Of a stretch of DNA of 64,000 nucleotides, positions 16,798 through 24,421 are shown piece by piece. Position 1 is the stretch's first letter; every line of letters starts with the position of its first letter. The stretch is from Domibacillus iocasae. GTDB taxonomy: Bacteria; Bacillota; Bacilli; Bacillales; Domibacillaceae. The DNA is taken from assembly GCF_001750285.1 (NCBI RefSeq), contig NZ_MAMP01000006.1, forward strand, positions 61,654 through 125,653. Direction: 5' to 3'. Below the pieces are notes generated by a model. The model ran no database searches, was not told the DNA's origin, and saw only the letters and a list, made by a program, of their open reading frames with translations. The translations under genes were made by a program, and so were the position numbers.

Positions 16798-18231
16798 ATG
16801 AGTAATTCACAAGTGAGTACATACGGTCAATATATTAATGGTGAATGGCATACGTCACAAGAAACACTCCCTGTGATCAATAAATTTACAGGAGAGGAAT
16901 ATGCACATATCGGAAAAGCATCACGTGAAGAAGTGGATCAAGCGGTAACAAATGCACTTGAAACATTCCGCACGAAAAAGCTGAGCCCTTATGAGAGATA
17001 TGAGATTTTAATGCGGGCTGCTGACATTTTTAAAGAACGCAAAGAGGAGCTTGCGCTTATTCTTGTTCGGGAAGTCGGGAAAGTTTTGAAAGATGCACGC
17101 GCTGAAATTGACCGCGGCATCCAAACGTTTATTGCATCGGCAGAAGAAGCGAAACGAATCGCTGGCACAGGAATTCCGCTTGGACAGCCTGGCAACGATG
17201 GAAAGCTTGCTTTTACTGTGCGTGTCCCGGTTGGCGTTGTTGCAGCGATTACACCATTTAATTTCCCGTTTAATCTTACTGTTCATAAAATCGGGCCTGC
17301 TATTGCGGCAGGAAATACGATTGTCTTAAAACCAGCTGAGGTAACGCCGATTATCGCCTGCAAAATGACAGAAATTTTAACAGAAGCGGGCTTGCCGGCA
17401 GGATTCTTTAACGTGGTTAATGGTCTTGGCCGTGAAACGGGACAATATTTATTGGAAGATGAAAGAATCGCCCATTTCACATTTACAGGAAGCCCCGGGG
17501 TAGGACGCCATATTAAGAGCACAACAGGACTCCGCCGATTGACATTGGAACTTGGAAACAACTCTCCTAACATTGTACATAATGATGCACCTGATCTTGA
17601 TAAAGCAGCAGAACTATGCGTAACACGGGGATATTCAAATGCCGGACAAGCCTGCATTTCTGTGCAGCGTGTGTATGTTCACGAGGATGTATACGAGTCG
17701 TTCGTAGAGAAAGCGGTAAAGGTTGCCGGTTCACTGCGTGTAGGCAATCCGGAAGATCCGGAAACGGACATCGGACCGATGATTTCTGAAAAAGAAGCAA
17801 TGCGTGCAGAAGAATGGATTCGTGAAGCTGAAGAACAGGGTGCAAAAGTGCTCTTTGGGGGACAGCGAAATGGCAGCATCCTTGACGCATCCATTCTAGC
17901 GGATGTGAAGCCGGATATGAAAGTAGTGTGTCAGGAAGTATTTGCGCCGGTTATTACGATTATTCCTTTTTCAGAAATTCAAGATGCATTTGATCAAGCA
18001 AATGACAGCCGTTTTGGCTTGCAGGCTGGATTATTTACATCAAATATTCAGTTAGCTATGCGTGCTGCACTCGAGCTGGAATTTGGCGGAGTCATCATTA
18101 ATGATGTATCTACGTACCGGGCAGATGTTATGCCGTATGGCGGTGTAAAAGACAGCGGCTTTGGTAAAGAAGGTCCTCGTTATGCGGTACAGGAAATGAC
18201 AGACGAAAAAATCGTTGTAATTAATTTATAA
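16798..18231 (+). CDS. NAD(P)-dependent aldehyde dehydrogenase
   Basis: A 477-residue cytosolic aldehyde dehydrogenase. The catalytic cysteine is in NAGQACISVQR near residue 286, the base in LTLELGNNSPN near 251, and ITPFNFPFNLTVHKIGPA and FTGSPGVG form the cofactor site. The overall type resembles lactaldehyde, glycolaldehyde or non-phosphorylating glyceraldehyde dehydrogenases; the exact aldehyde is not readable. The start ATG follows GGAGGGATGATATAA. It lies 19 nt behind the DUF2088 gene and 12 nt before the alcohol dehydrogenase, so it belongs to the sugar-acid operon, where an aldehyde intermediate would be its substrate. Confidence 0.88.
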   Translation: MSNSQVSTYGQYINGEWHTSQETLPVINKFTGEEYAHIGKASREEVDQAVTNALETFRTKKLSPYERYEILMRAADIFKERKEELALILVREVGKVLKDARAEIDRGIQTFIASAEEAKRIAGTGIPLGQPGNDGKLAFTVRVPVGVVAAITPFNFPFNLTVHKIGPAIAAGNTIVLKPAEVTPIIACKMTEILTEAGLPAGFFNVVNGLGRETGQYLLEDERIAHFTFTGSPGVGRHIKSTTGLRRLTLELGNNSPNIVHNDAPDLDKAAELCVTRGYSNAGQACISVQRVYVHEDVYESFVEKAVKVAGSLRVGNPEDPETDIGPMISEKEAMRAEEWIREAEEQGAKVLFGGQRNGSILDASILADVKPDMKVVCQEVFAPVITIIPFSEIQDAFDQANDSRFGLQAGLFTSNIQLAMRAALELEFGGVIINDVSTYRADVMPYGGVKDSGFGKEGPRYAVQEMTDEKIVVINL

Positions 18232-18243
18232 GGAGAATGAAAA

Positions 18244-19449
18244 ATGAGAAATATTTGGGAATTTTTCTCCACAGAGAGAATTGTATTTGGCAATGGAGCG
18301 GTACAGCAGCTTGATTCTATTTTAAAACGATTAAATGCAAAAAATGTTTTATTGGTCACGGATCCAGGGATTGTCAACGCAGGCATTGCGGATCGGATTA
18401 TTACCCTTCTGAAAGACGCTGATTATAACGTGGTGGTATATGATAAAGTAGTGCCGGAGCCGCCTGTTTCAAGTGCAATTGAATGCTATGAATTTGCGAA
18501 ATCACAAATGGAAACAGATGCGATTATCGGACTTGGCGGCGGCAGCAGTATCGATATGGCGAAAATCGCTGCGCTGCTTATTAAATATGGTGGACACCCG
18601 CTCGATTATTACGGTGGGGAAAACCAGATTCCTGGACCAATTGCACCGCTTATTGCGATTCCAACAACAGCAGGTACAGGTTCTGAAGTAACATCTGTAG
18701 CCGTTTTAACAGATACAGAAAACAATATTAAAGCTGGTATTTCTGATAATTACTTGCGTCCGGCGGTAGCACTTCTTGATCCGGAATTGACCCTTGGTCT
18801 CCCGTCATATGTGACGGCATGCTCAGGGATCGATGCACTGTCTCATGCAGTAGAGGCATACACAGCGAAAAAATCACAGTACATTCAAGCAGAAGGAAAT
18901 ATTTTATTCCAGGGCTCACTTCCAATTAGTGATGCACTTGCTCTGCATGCGATTAAGCTGATCGCTGACAACTTGACGCTTGCTGTACAGCAGGGAAGCA
19001 ACGTAGAAGCGAGAGGAAATATGCTCGCTGGCAGTCTGCTTGCCGGCATGGCGTTTTCAAATGCGGGAACAGCCGCTGCACATGCGCTCGCTTATCCTAT
19101 CGGCGGATTGGTGAAGTCACCTCATGGAGAAGTAACAGGGCTGTTACTGCCGTATGTAATGAAATTTAATGCAGCAATTGAAACGGAAAAAATGGGCAAT
19201 ATCGCAGATGCTTTCGGTGTAGCTGCTGAAGGGCTCTCGGTAAAGGAAAAAGCACAGGCTGCTGGGGATGCCGTACTGCAGTTATTAAAAGACATTGGCT
19301 TGCCGACTCATTTATCACAAATTGGTATTAAAGAAGAGGACATTCCTTCCATCGCAGAAAAAGCATTAGAGATTGCTCGATTAGTCCGCAACAATCCACG
19401 GGTTCCGACACAAAAAGGATTTGAAGAACTCTTGCAAAGCGCTTTTTAA
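18244..19449 (+). CDS. Iron-containing alcohol dehydrogenase
   Basis: A 401-residue group III alcohol dehydrogenase. GLGGGSSIDMAK is the NAD-binding glycine-rich motif and PTTAGTGSEVT is family-specific. Metal ligands are seen in SGIDALSHAVEAY (Asp and His), AHALAYPIGG and KSPHGEVTG (His). These enzymes interconvert an alcohol or hydroxyacid and its carbonyl; here it may oxidise a hydroxyl of a four-carbon acid or reduce the aldehyde handled by the neighbouring aldehyde dehydrogenase. The start ATG follows AAGGAGAATG. The substrate cannot be decided. Confidence 0.88.
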   Translation: MRNIWEFFSTERIVFGNGAVQQLDSILKRLNAKNVLLVTDPGIVNAGIADRIITLLKDADYNVVVYDKVVPEPPVSSAIECYEFAKSQMETDAIIGLGGGSSIDMAKIAALLIKYGGHPLDYYGGENQIPGPIAPLIAIPTTAGTGSEVTSVAVLTDTENNIKAGISDNYLRPAVALLDPELTLGLPSYVTACSGIDALSHAVEAYTAKKSQYIQAEGNILFQGSLPISDALALHAIKLIADNLTLAVQQGSNVEARGNMLAGSLLAGMAFSNAGTAAAHALAYPIGGLVKSPHGEVTGLLLPYVMKFNAAIETEKMGNIADAFGVAAEGLSVKEKAQAAGDAVLQLLKDIGLPTHLSQIGIKEEDIPSIAEKALEIARLVRNNPRVPTQKGFEELLQSAF

Positions 19450-19472
19450 AAGACGAGGGGAGTGATGACGGC

Positions 19473-20477
19473 ATGTCAATGAATAAGCCGATAATCGGGA
19501 TTACAATGGGTGACGGCGCCGGTGTAGGGCCTGAAATTATTATGAAAGCGCTGAAGGATGAAAAAGTGTATGACGCATGTGCTCCATTTGTTATTGGAGA
19601 TGCAAAAATGCTGGAGAGAGCCGGAAAAATTGTGAATAATCACGCACAAGTAAAACGGATTTCTTCCCCTGATCAAGCGACATTTGAATACGGAATTGTC
19701 GAGTGTGTTGATTTAGACTTGCTGCCGGAAGACCTGCCATTCGGGCAAATTTCCGCAAAAGCAGGCAATGCAGCATTCCGCTATCTTGAAAGAGCGATCA
19801 AATTGGCGAATGAAGGGAAAATTGATGGAATTTGTACAGCGCCTTTAAATAAAGAAGCGCTGCATAAAGGTGGACATATTTATCCGGGCCATACGGAAAT
19901 TCTCGCTACACTGACAAATACAGAAGATTTTTCAATGATGCTGTCTGCACCGAATTTAAAAGTCATTCATGTGACGACTCATGTTGGTATTATAGATGCT
20001 GTAAAGAAAATCAACCCTTCTCGCGTGTATACGGTTATTAAGCTCGCACATGATACACTTATTAAAGCGGGCTACAAAGAACCGCGCATTGCCGTTTGCG
20101 GGATTAATCCACATGCCGGAGAAAATGGCCTGTTCGGCTACGGTGAAGAAGAGGAAAAAGTTATTCCTGCAGTAGAAAAGGCACAAAAAGAAGGAATTCA
20201 CGTTGTCGGTCCGCTGCCAGCGGATACACTATTTTTCCGAACGGTTCGCGGTGATTTTGATATTGTGGTTGCCATGTATCATGATCAAGGGCATGGTCCT
20301 GTCAAAGTACTTGGCCTTGAGTCAGGCGTAAATATCACGGTTGGCTTGCCGATTATTCGTACAAGCGTGGACCATGGTACTGCTTTTGATATTGCTGGAA
20401 AAGGAATTGCGGATGAACTAAGCTTAAAAGAAGCAATTCGACAAGGAATTGAACTTGCACCGAAGCGCACTATATAA
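19473..20477 (+). CDS. PdxA-family dehydrogenase, probable 4-phospho-D-threonate dehydrogenase (PdxA2)
   Basis: A 334-residue NAD-dependent, metal-requiring oxidative decarboxylase of the PdxA family. ITMGDGAGVGPEII, TAPLNKEALHKGGHIYPGHTE and the metal-binding AMYHDQGHGPVKVLG and CGINPHAGENG are all present. Together with a DUF1537 kinase it defines the known D-threonate route: the phosphorylated acid is oxidised and decarboxylated to dihydroxyacetone phosphate and CO2. A role in pyridoxal synthesis is unlikely, because Bacillaceae make PLP through PdxS/PdxT. The start ATG 19473 follows GGGGAG; a second ATG lies 6 nt on. A terminator-like hairpin follows the gene. Confidence 0.85.
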   Translation: MSMNKPIIGITMGDGAGVGPEIIMKALKDEKVYDACAPFVIGDAKMLERAGKIVNNHAQVKRISSPDQATFEYGIVECVDLDLLPEDLPFGQISAKAGNAAFRYLERAIKLANEGKIDGICTAPLNKEALHKGGHIYPGHTEILATLTNTEDFSMMLSAPNLKVIHVTTHVGIIDAVKKINPSRVYTVIKLAHDTLIKAGYKEPRIAVCGINPHAGENGLFGYGEEEEKVIPAVEKAQKEGIHVVGPLPADTLFFRTVRGDFDIVVAMYHDQGHGPVKVLGLESGVNITVGLPIIRTSVDHGTAFDIAGKGIADELSLKEAIRQGIELAPKRTI

Positions 20478-20486
20478 ATTTCACGA

Positions 20487-20520
20487 AGGAACAGCACATT
20501 TGCTGTTCCTCTTCATTTTA
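20487..20520 (+). terminator. Terminator or attenuator between pdxA2-like and dehydrogenase genes
   Basis: AGGAACAGC and GCTGTTCCT form a perfect 9-bp stem with a 6-nt loop, followed by CTTCATTTTA. The T tract is imperfect, so partial read-through into the next gene (ribosome site AGGAGGG, 20520-20526) is plausible. Confidence 0.7.
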
Positions 20521-20531
20521 GGAGGGATAGC

Positions 20532-21503
20532 ATGAATAAACGCAAAATTGTTGTGACAAGAAAGATACCGGAACAAGCGCTTGAACGTCTAAAAGCGCAT
20601 GGAGAGATTTACATGTGGGATTACGAGGAGCTGCCAATGCCTTACGAAATCTTATCGGAAGAAATAAAAGACGCGGCAGGCCTGTACACAAACGTGGGGG
20701 ACCGAATCGATAAAGCGCTGCTCGATCAGGCGCCAAATTTAAAAGCGATTAGCACGATGGCAGTCGGGTTTGATAATATAAATGTTAAAGAAGCTGTACG
20801 GAGAGGAATTGCTGTTGGGCATACGCCGGGTATTTTGACAGAAACGACGGCTGACTTAACTTTTGCATTATTGATGGCAGCTGCAAGAAGAGTCGTGGAA
20901 GGCTCTGATTATGTACGGCAGGGCCGCTGGAAGAGCTGGGGGCCTATGCTGCTGACCGGACAGGATATTTACGGTGCAACGATCGGCATTATTGGCATGG
21001 GGCGGATTGGTGAAGGTGTGGCACGCCGGGCAGCGGGCTTTAATATGAATATTTTATATCACAATCGGAACCGCCGTCCTGAAATGGAAGAGAATTTGAA
21101 TGCTTCCTATTGTTCACTGGACGAACTGTTGACGAGATCCGATTTCGTTGTACTTTTAGCGCCGGGATCGGCTGAAACAGGGTACATAATGGGAGAAAAA
21201 CAATTTAAGCGTATGAAGCGAAGCGCTGTGTTTATTAACTCATCACGCGGCACAAATGTCGATGAAACTGCATTGTTCGAGGCGCTTAAAAGTAAAGAAA
21301 TTTGGGCTGCGGGGCTGGATGTATTTGAGGAGGAGCCTGTCTCTACAAGCCACCCTCTGCTGACATTGCCGAATGTCACGGTTCTGCCGCATATCGGAAG
21401 CGCAAGTGTGGCCACAAGAACAAAAATGGCGCTCATTGCAGCTGAAAATTTAATTGCTGGTATAGAAAATAAAGAGCTGCCGTTTGAAGTGAAAATCACT
21501 TAA
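20532..21503 (+). CDS. D-isomer-specific 2-hydroxyacid dehydrogenase (glyoxylate/hydroxypyruvate reductase type)
   Basis: A 323-residue NAD(P)H-dependent dehydrogenase. The Rossmann motif is ATIGIIGMGRIGEGVARRA, and the catalytic triad is seen in FINSSRGTNVD (Arg), EEEPV (Glu) and LPHIGSAS (His). It is similar to GyaR/YvcT enzymes that reduce glyoxylate, hydroxypyruvate or 2-keto-gluconate. The start ATG follows TAGGAGGGATAGC. It lies behind a hairpin at the end of the sugar-acid operon and may remove a 2-keto-acid by-product; the substrate is not certain. Confidence 0.85.
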   Translation: MNKRKIVVTRKIPEQALERLKAHGEIYMWDYEELPMPYEILSEEIKDAAGLYTNVGDRIDKALLDQAPNLKAISTMAVGFDNINVKEAVRRGIAVGHTPGILTETTADLTFALLMAAARRVVEGSDYVRQGRWKSWGPMLLTGQDIYGATIGIIGMGRIGEGVARRAAGFNMNILYHNRNRRPEMEENLNASYCSLDELLTRSDFVVLLAPGSAETGYIMGEKQFKRMKRSAVFINSSRGTNVDETALFEALKSKEIWAAGLDVFEEEPVSTSHPLLTLPNVTVLPHIGSASVATRTKMALIAAENLIAGIENKELPFEVKIT

Positions 21504-21529
21504 ACCGTGGAGGAAAGAGAACTTATATC

Positions 21530-22171
21530 ATGAGTGAAAACAGAAGAAAGCACAGCCAAATGGCCGGGCATTTCAACAAAAAAAATATTAAGCAATCTTT
21601 TTTCATTTTTTTGGCGATTTTGTTTTTTGCTATAGGAAATATTTTATTCGCTGTTCCGAATCAAATTATGAACGGCGGCATGACCGGTTTAAGTCAAATG
21701 GGGTATTATTTATATGAATTTAACATAGGGCTCGGTATTTTTCTTTTAAATATGCCATTATTTATAACGGCTTTTTTCTTTTACAAAGAATTATTCTACA
21801 AGTCGGCTATTTCCATGCTAACCGTTTCTTTGCTGATCGGATTTCTGCAAGAGCCGCTTCTTGCGTATGGCATTCAGAACATTTGGATTGGCAGCGCTGT
21901 TGGCGGATTGTGGATGGGTGTTGCACTTGGAATTTTAGCCAGCATGAACGCCAGCCTCGGCGGTGGATCGATGCTTGGAAAAATGTTGCATGACCATTAT
22001 GGTGTTTCCCTGACCAAAGCTGTTTTTTTTATTGATGCTTCCGTTTATCCATTATCATTATTTTTAATTGGGATGACAGAAACGATTTTCTCATTGGTAC
22101 TTACATTCTTCAGTGCGCTTGGTATTTATCTCGTATCGAAAAAAACAGCAATAAATAGAAAATTAGCCTGA
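21530..22171 (+). CDS. YitT family membrane protein
   Basis: A 213-residue polytopic membrane protein with about six hydrophobic segments. AIGNILFAVPNQIMNGGMTGLSQMG is the signature of the YitT/DUF161 family, as is LGGGSMLGKMLHDHYGVS. The C-terminal soluble DUF2179 domain found in most YitT proteins is absent, so it is a short form. Function in the family is unknown; being last in a catabolic gene cluster that seems to have lost its uptake genes, it might act in transport, but this is only a guess. The start ATG 21530 follows GGAGGAAAG at long spacing; an internal ATG at 21560 is possible. Confidence 0.75.
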   Translation: MSENRRKHSQMAGHFNKKNIKQSFFIFLAILFFAIGNILFAVPNQIMNGGMTGLSQMGYYLYEFNIGLGIFLLNMPLFITAFFFYKELFYKSAISMLTVSLLIGFLQEPLLAYGIQNIWIGSAVGGLWMGVALGILASMNASLGGGSMLGKMLHDHYGVSLTKAVFFIDASVYPLSLFLIGMTETIFSLVLTFFSALGIYLVSKKTAINRKLA

Positions 22172-22310
22172 GAACAAAAACAAGAAACCTTGAACAGTCG
22201 GATTGAAAATGAAAGTTCACCTGATATGTCTGCAGAGTGCTTGGCTGCGTTATGGAGCTCCTCTTTGAAAACTATCCACGCTTTTGAGATAGGAATCAAA
22301 ACATCTTTTA

Positions 22311-22358
22311 AACAGCCAGCTGCCGGTATTGGACCGGTGGCTGGCTGTTTTAGTTTCG
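22311..22358 (+). terminator. Strong hairpin terminator after the sugar-acid cluster
   Basis: AACAGCCAGC-TG-CCGGT pairs with ACCGG-TGG-CTGGCTGTT, followed by TTAGTTT. It is symmetrical, so it can also end leftward transcripts. Confidence 0.7.
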
Positions 22359-22388
22359 CTTCAATACGGATATCTATCTTTCTTTTTT

Positions 22389-22560
22389 CTTATACTGTTT
22401 AAAACCGGTCCCTCTTTGAAGAAATTCACGAAGTAGATTATTAGTATTTTCGCTGCTTTCACGCTGCCAGAATGACTAAGGATTCGGATCATGTTCAGGT
22501 CTTTTTCGAGCAAGAAACAGCAGCTTCATTCTTTTCAAGGTTAGTGGTACGGACTTAAAA
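22389..22560 (-). pseudogene. Remnant of an IS30-family transposase
   Basis: Read on the minus strand, this stretch gives SFWQRESSENTNNLLREF followed by LQRGTGF, which matches the conserved C-terminal block of IS30 transposases (WQRG-NENTNGLLRE-F-KGT) around the last catalytic glutamate. A stop codon precedes it in frame and upstream coding is broken by further stops. No intact ends or direct repeats were found. The remaining gap from 22172 to 22700 shows no other gene. Confidence 0.6.
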
Positions 22561-22663
22561 ATATTCTATGAAACCCGCTCGTGGAGTACACTGTTCATGA
22601 TTCCATCTGGATGATTAACAAGTTCCGCTCTTAAAAAAGTCAGTGCTTTTGTTGCTTGTTCAT

Positions 22664-22681
22664 CAGTTTAATATTAAACTG
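22664..22681. promoter_or_regulatory. Perfect 18-bp palindrome, probable operator of the MarR regulator
   Basis: CAGTTTAATATTAAACTG is its own reverse complement. It lies 29 nt before the predicted GTG start of the MarR gene and contains TAATAT, a plausible -10 box. MarR proteins bind such palindromes as dimers, so autorepression of the marR-dioxygenase pair is inferred. Confidence 0.65.
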
Positions 22682-22710
22682 AAAGCATGAATGAAAAGGA
22701 AGTGAGCAGG

Positions 22711-23127
22711 GTGCAGAAGCGGGAGCGGATGATCAGTATTCTGGCCTGGTTTCGGCTGTCGCGTTTTTACAATAAAAGCATCCGCCGGTCGAATCAGCAT
22801 TTGAAAAAGTGGGGTTTATCGATCGCTCAGTTTGATATTTTGGCACAGGTTGGAGCGAACGAGCGCATCTGCCAGCGGGATCTGGCTGAAAAACTGCTCG
22901 TCACAAAAGGCAACATGACTCATATGCTGTCGAAAATGGAGCAGCTTGGCTGGGTTCAGCGGAAGCGTGAGTGGAAAACGAAATACATTACACTTACAGA
23001 AGAAGGGCGTATATTGCTGGATAACGTACTGCCGGCGCAGGAACAGTTTCAAGCGGATCAGTTTGGAAAGCTTTCTATAGACGAAAAAAAGCAGCTGCTT
23101 TTTTTGCTGAAAAAATTACAATCTTGA
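22711..23127 (+). CDS. MarR-family transcriptional regulator (MhqR-like)
   Basis: A 138-residue winged-helix repressor. The DNA-binding region is CQRDLAEKLLVTKGNMTHMLSKMEQLGWV followed by the wing REWKTKYITLTEEGR. The gene for a ring-cleaving dioxygenase follows after 12 nt, the same pairing as MhqR with MhqO/MhqA in quinone and electrophile response, so it probably senses quinones or related aromatic electrophiles. There is no cysteine at the N-terminus like that of YodB; one lies in ERICQRD. Start at GTG 22711, 10 nt after AAAGGA; the ATG at 22687 has no ribosome site and follows the palindrome directly. Confidence 0.8.
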   Translation: MQKRERMISILAWFRLSRFYNKSIRRSNQHLKKWGLSIAQFDILAQVGANERICQRDLAEKLLVTKGNMTHMLSKMEQLGWVQRKREWKTKYITLTEEGRILLDNVLPAQEQFQADQFGKLSIDEKKQLLFLLKKLQS

Positions 23128-23139
23128 GGAGTGAATCAC

Positions 23140-24114
23140 ATGGAATTTAAAGGAATTCATCACGTATCGGCGATTACAGCGAATGCGGCAGAAAACGTGA
23201 AGTTTTATACAGAAGTTTTAGGGATGCGGTTAATTAAGAAAACGGTCAATCAAGACTCCACGTCTATGTATCACTTATTTTACGGTGATGAAAAAGGAAA
23301 TCCCGGCACGGAATTAACCTTTTTTGAAATTCCGATGGCAGCAAGAAATCACAATGGCAACAACTCTATTTCAGGATTGTCACTCCGTGTGCCGAATGAT
23401 GCAGCACTTGAATACTGGAAAAATCGATTTAATGAATTTGGTGTAACGTATCAGGATGTCATTGATCAGGGAGGACGCAAAGCAATGCCATTCCAGGACT
23501 TTGAAGGACAACGCTTTTTCTTAATTTCAGATGAAACAAATGATGGTGTTCAAGGCGGTTCACCTTGGAAAAAAAGCCCGGTTCCAGCTGAATTCGGCAT
23601 AATCGGTCTCGGTCCGGTTCATTTAACCGTTCCTTCTTTAAATCCAACCGCGGATACATTAACGCAAGTGATGGGCTTCCGGGAAGTAAGCCGCTATCCG
23701 TCACCAGCAGAAGGGCAGCCGGACGTTATTGTATTTGAAACAGGCGAGGGCGGTACCGGGGCGGAGGTGCATGTGGAAGAGCGCAACGACCTGGCGCCTG
23801 AACGGCAGGGACGCGGAGGCGTTCACCACGTGGCATTCCGTGTGGAGGATGAAGAAGAACTGCACAAATGGATCGCGCGCCTGCGTGAGGCACGCATTGG
23901 CAATTCCGGCTTTGTGGACCGGTTTTACTTTAAATCACTGTATTTCCGCGAGGCAAACCGCATTTTGTTTGAAGTCGCGACAGACGGACCTGGCTTTGAC
24001 ACGGATGAAGAGCTGGAGCATCTCGGTGAATCGCTCGCGCTGCCGCCATTTTTAGAGCCACAACGTGAGCAGATTGAAGCCCGTTTAAAGCCGCTGCCAA
24101 CAAATTTTAAATAA
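23140..24114 (+). CDS. Ring-cleaving dioxygenase, MhqO-type glyoxalase-fold protein
   Basis: A 324-residue protein made of two vicinal-oxygen-chelate (glyoxalase/extradiol dioxygenase) modules. GIHHVSAITANAAENVKFYTEVLGMR opens the first and GLGPVHLTVPSL the second. Metal ligands are the His of GIHHVSA, the His of RGGVHHVAFRV and the Glu of RILFEVATDGPGF. Relatives MhqA/MhqE/MhqO of B. subtilis protect against hydroquinones and catechols. ATG 23140 follows TTGAGGAG; a GTG at 23131 is in frame but too close to it. It is likely cotranscribed with the MarR gene and repressed by it. Confidence 0.85.
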   Translation: MEFKGIHHVSAITANAAENVKFYTEVLGMRLIKKTVNQDSTSMYHLFYGDEKGNPGTELTFFEIPMAARNHNGNNSISGLSLRVPNDAALEYWKNRFNEFGVTYQDVIDQGGRKAMPFQDFEGQRFFLISDETNDGVQGGSPWKKSPVPAEFGIIGLGPVHLTVPSLNPTADTLTQVMGFREVSRYPSPAEGQPDVIVFETGEGGTGAEVHVEERNDLAPERQGRGGVHHVAFRVEDEEELHKWIARLREARIGNSGFVDRFYFKSLYFREANRILFEVATDGPGFDTDEELEHLGESLALPPFLEPQREQIEARLKPLPTNFK

Positions 24115-24226
24115 ACATAAATGACACAACAAATGATGGCATCAAATAGATTTAAAAAGCCCGGCGGTGCAGCAAAAATCAACGGATTTGCAAAGGAAAT
24201 TCCCTAGGGATTCAGGCATCTCCAGA

Positions 24227-24276
24227 AAGTAAGTCAATCCTCCGCTTAGCCGGTTTGAAGGATGACTTACTTTTTT
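24227..24276 (+). terminator. Terminator of the marR-dioxygenase operon
   Basis: AAGTAAGTCAATCC and GGATGACTTACTT form a 13-bp stem with one mismatch, followed by T5. The stretch 24115-24226 before it shows nothing else. Confidence 0.8.
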
Positions 24277-24355
24277 ATACTAAAGTAAAAATCGATACAG
24301 CAAGCAAACCTTCATAAATTTATACAAGACTATAAAAACATGAGAGTAGCTCGTA

Positions 24356-24384
24356 TAGACAGCAATAAAGAAAAATAGTATAAT
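24356..24384 (+). promoter_or_regulatory. SigA promoter of the MetX-like gene
   Basis: TAGACA (24356-24361) and TATAAT (24379-24384) are spaced exactly 17 nt, 38 nt before the ATG at 24422. A strong vegetative promoter is predicted. Confidence 0.7.
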
Positions 24385-24421
24385 CCTATAGTTCAGAATT
24401 TTCAAAAAAAGAGGTGTTGGG

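Noticed and set aside
22190-22402. 70-residue plus-strand frame after the YitT gene
   Set aside because: It runs through the strong terminator hairpin at 22311 and has no ribosome site or family match.
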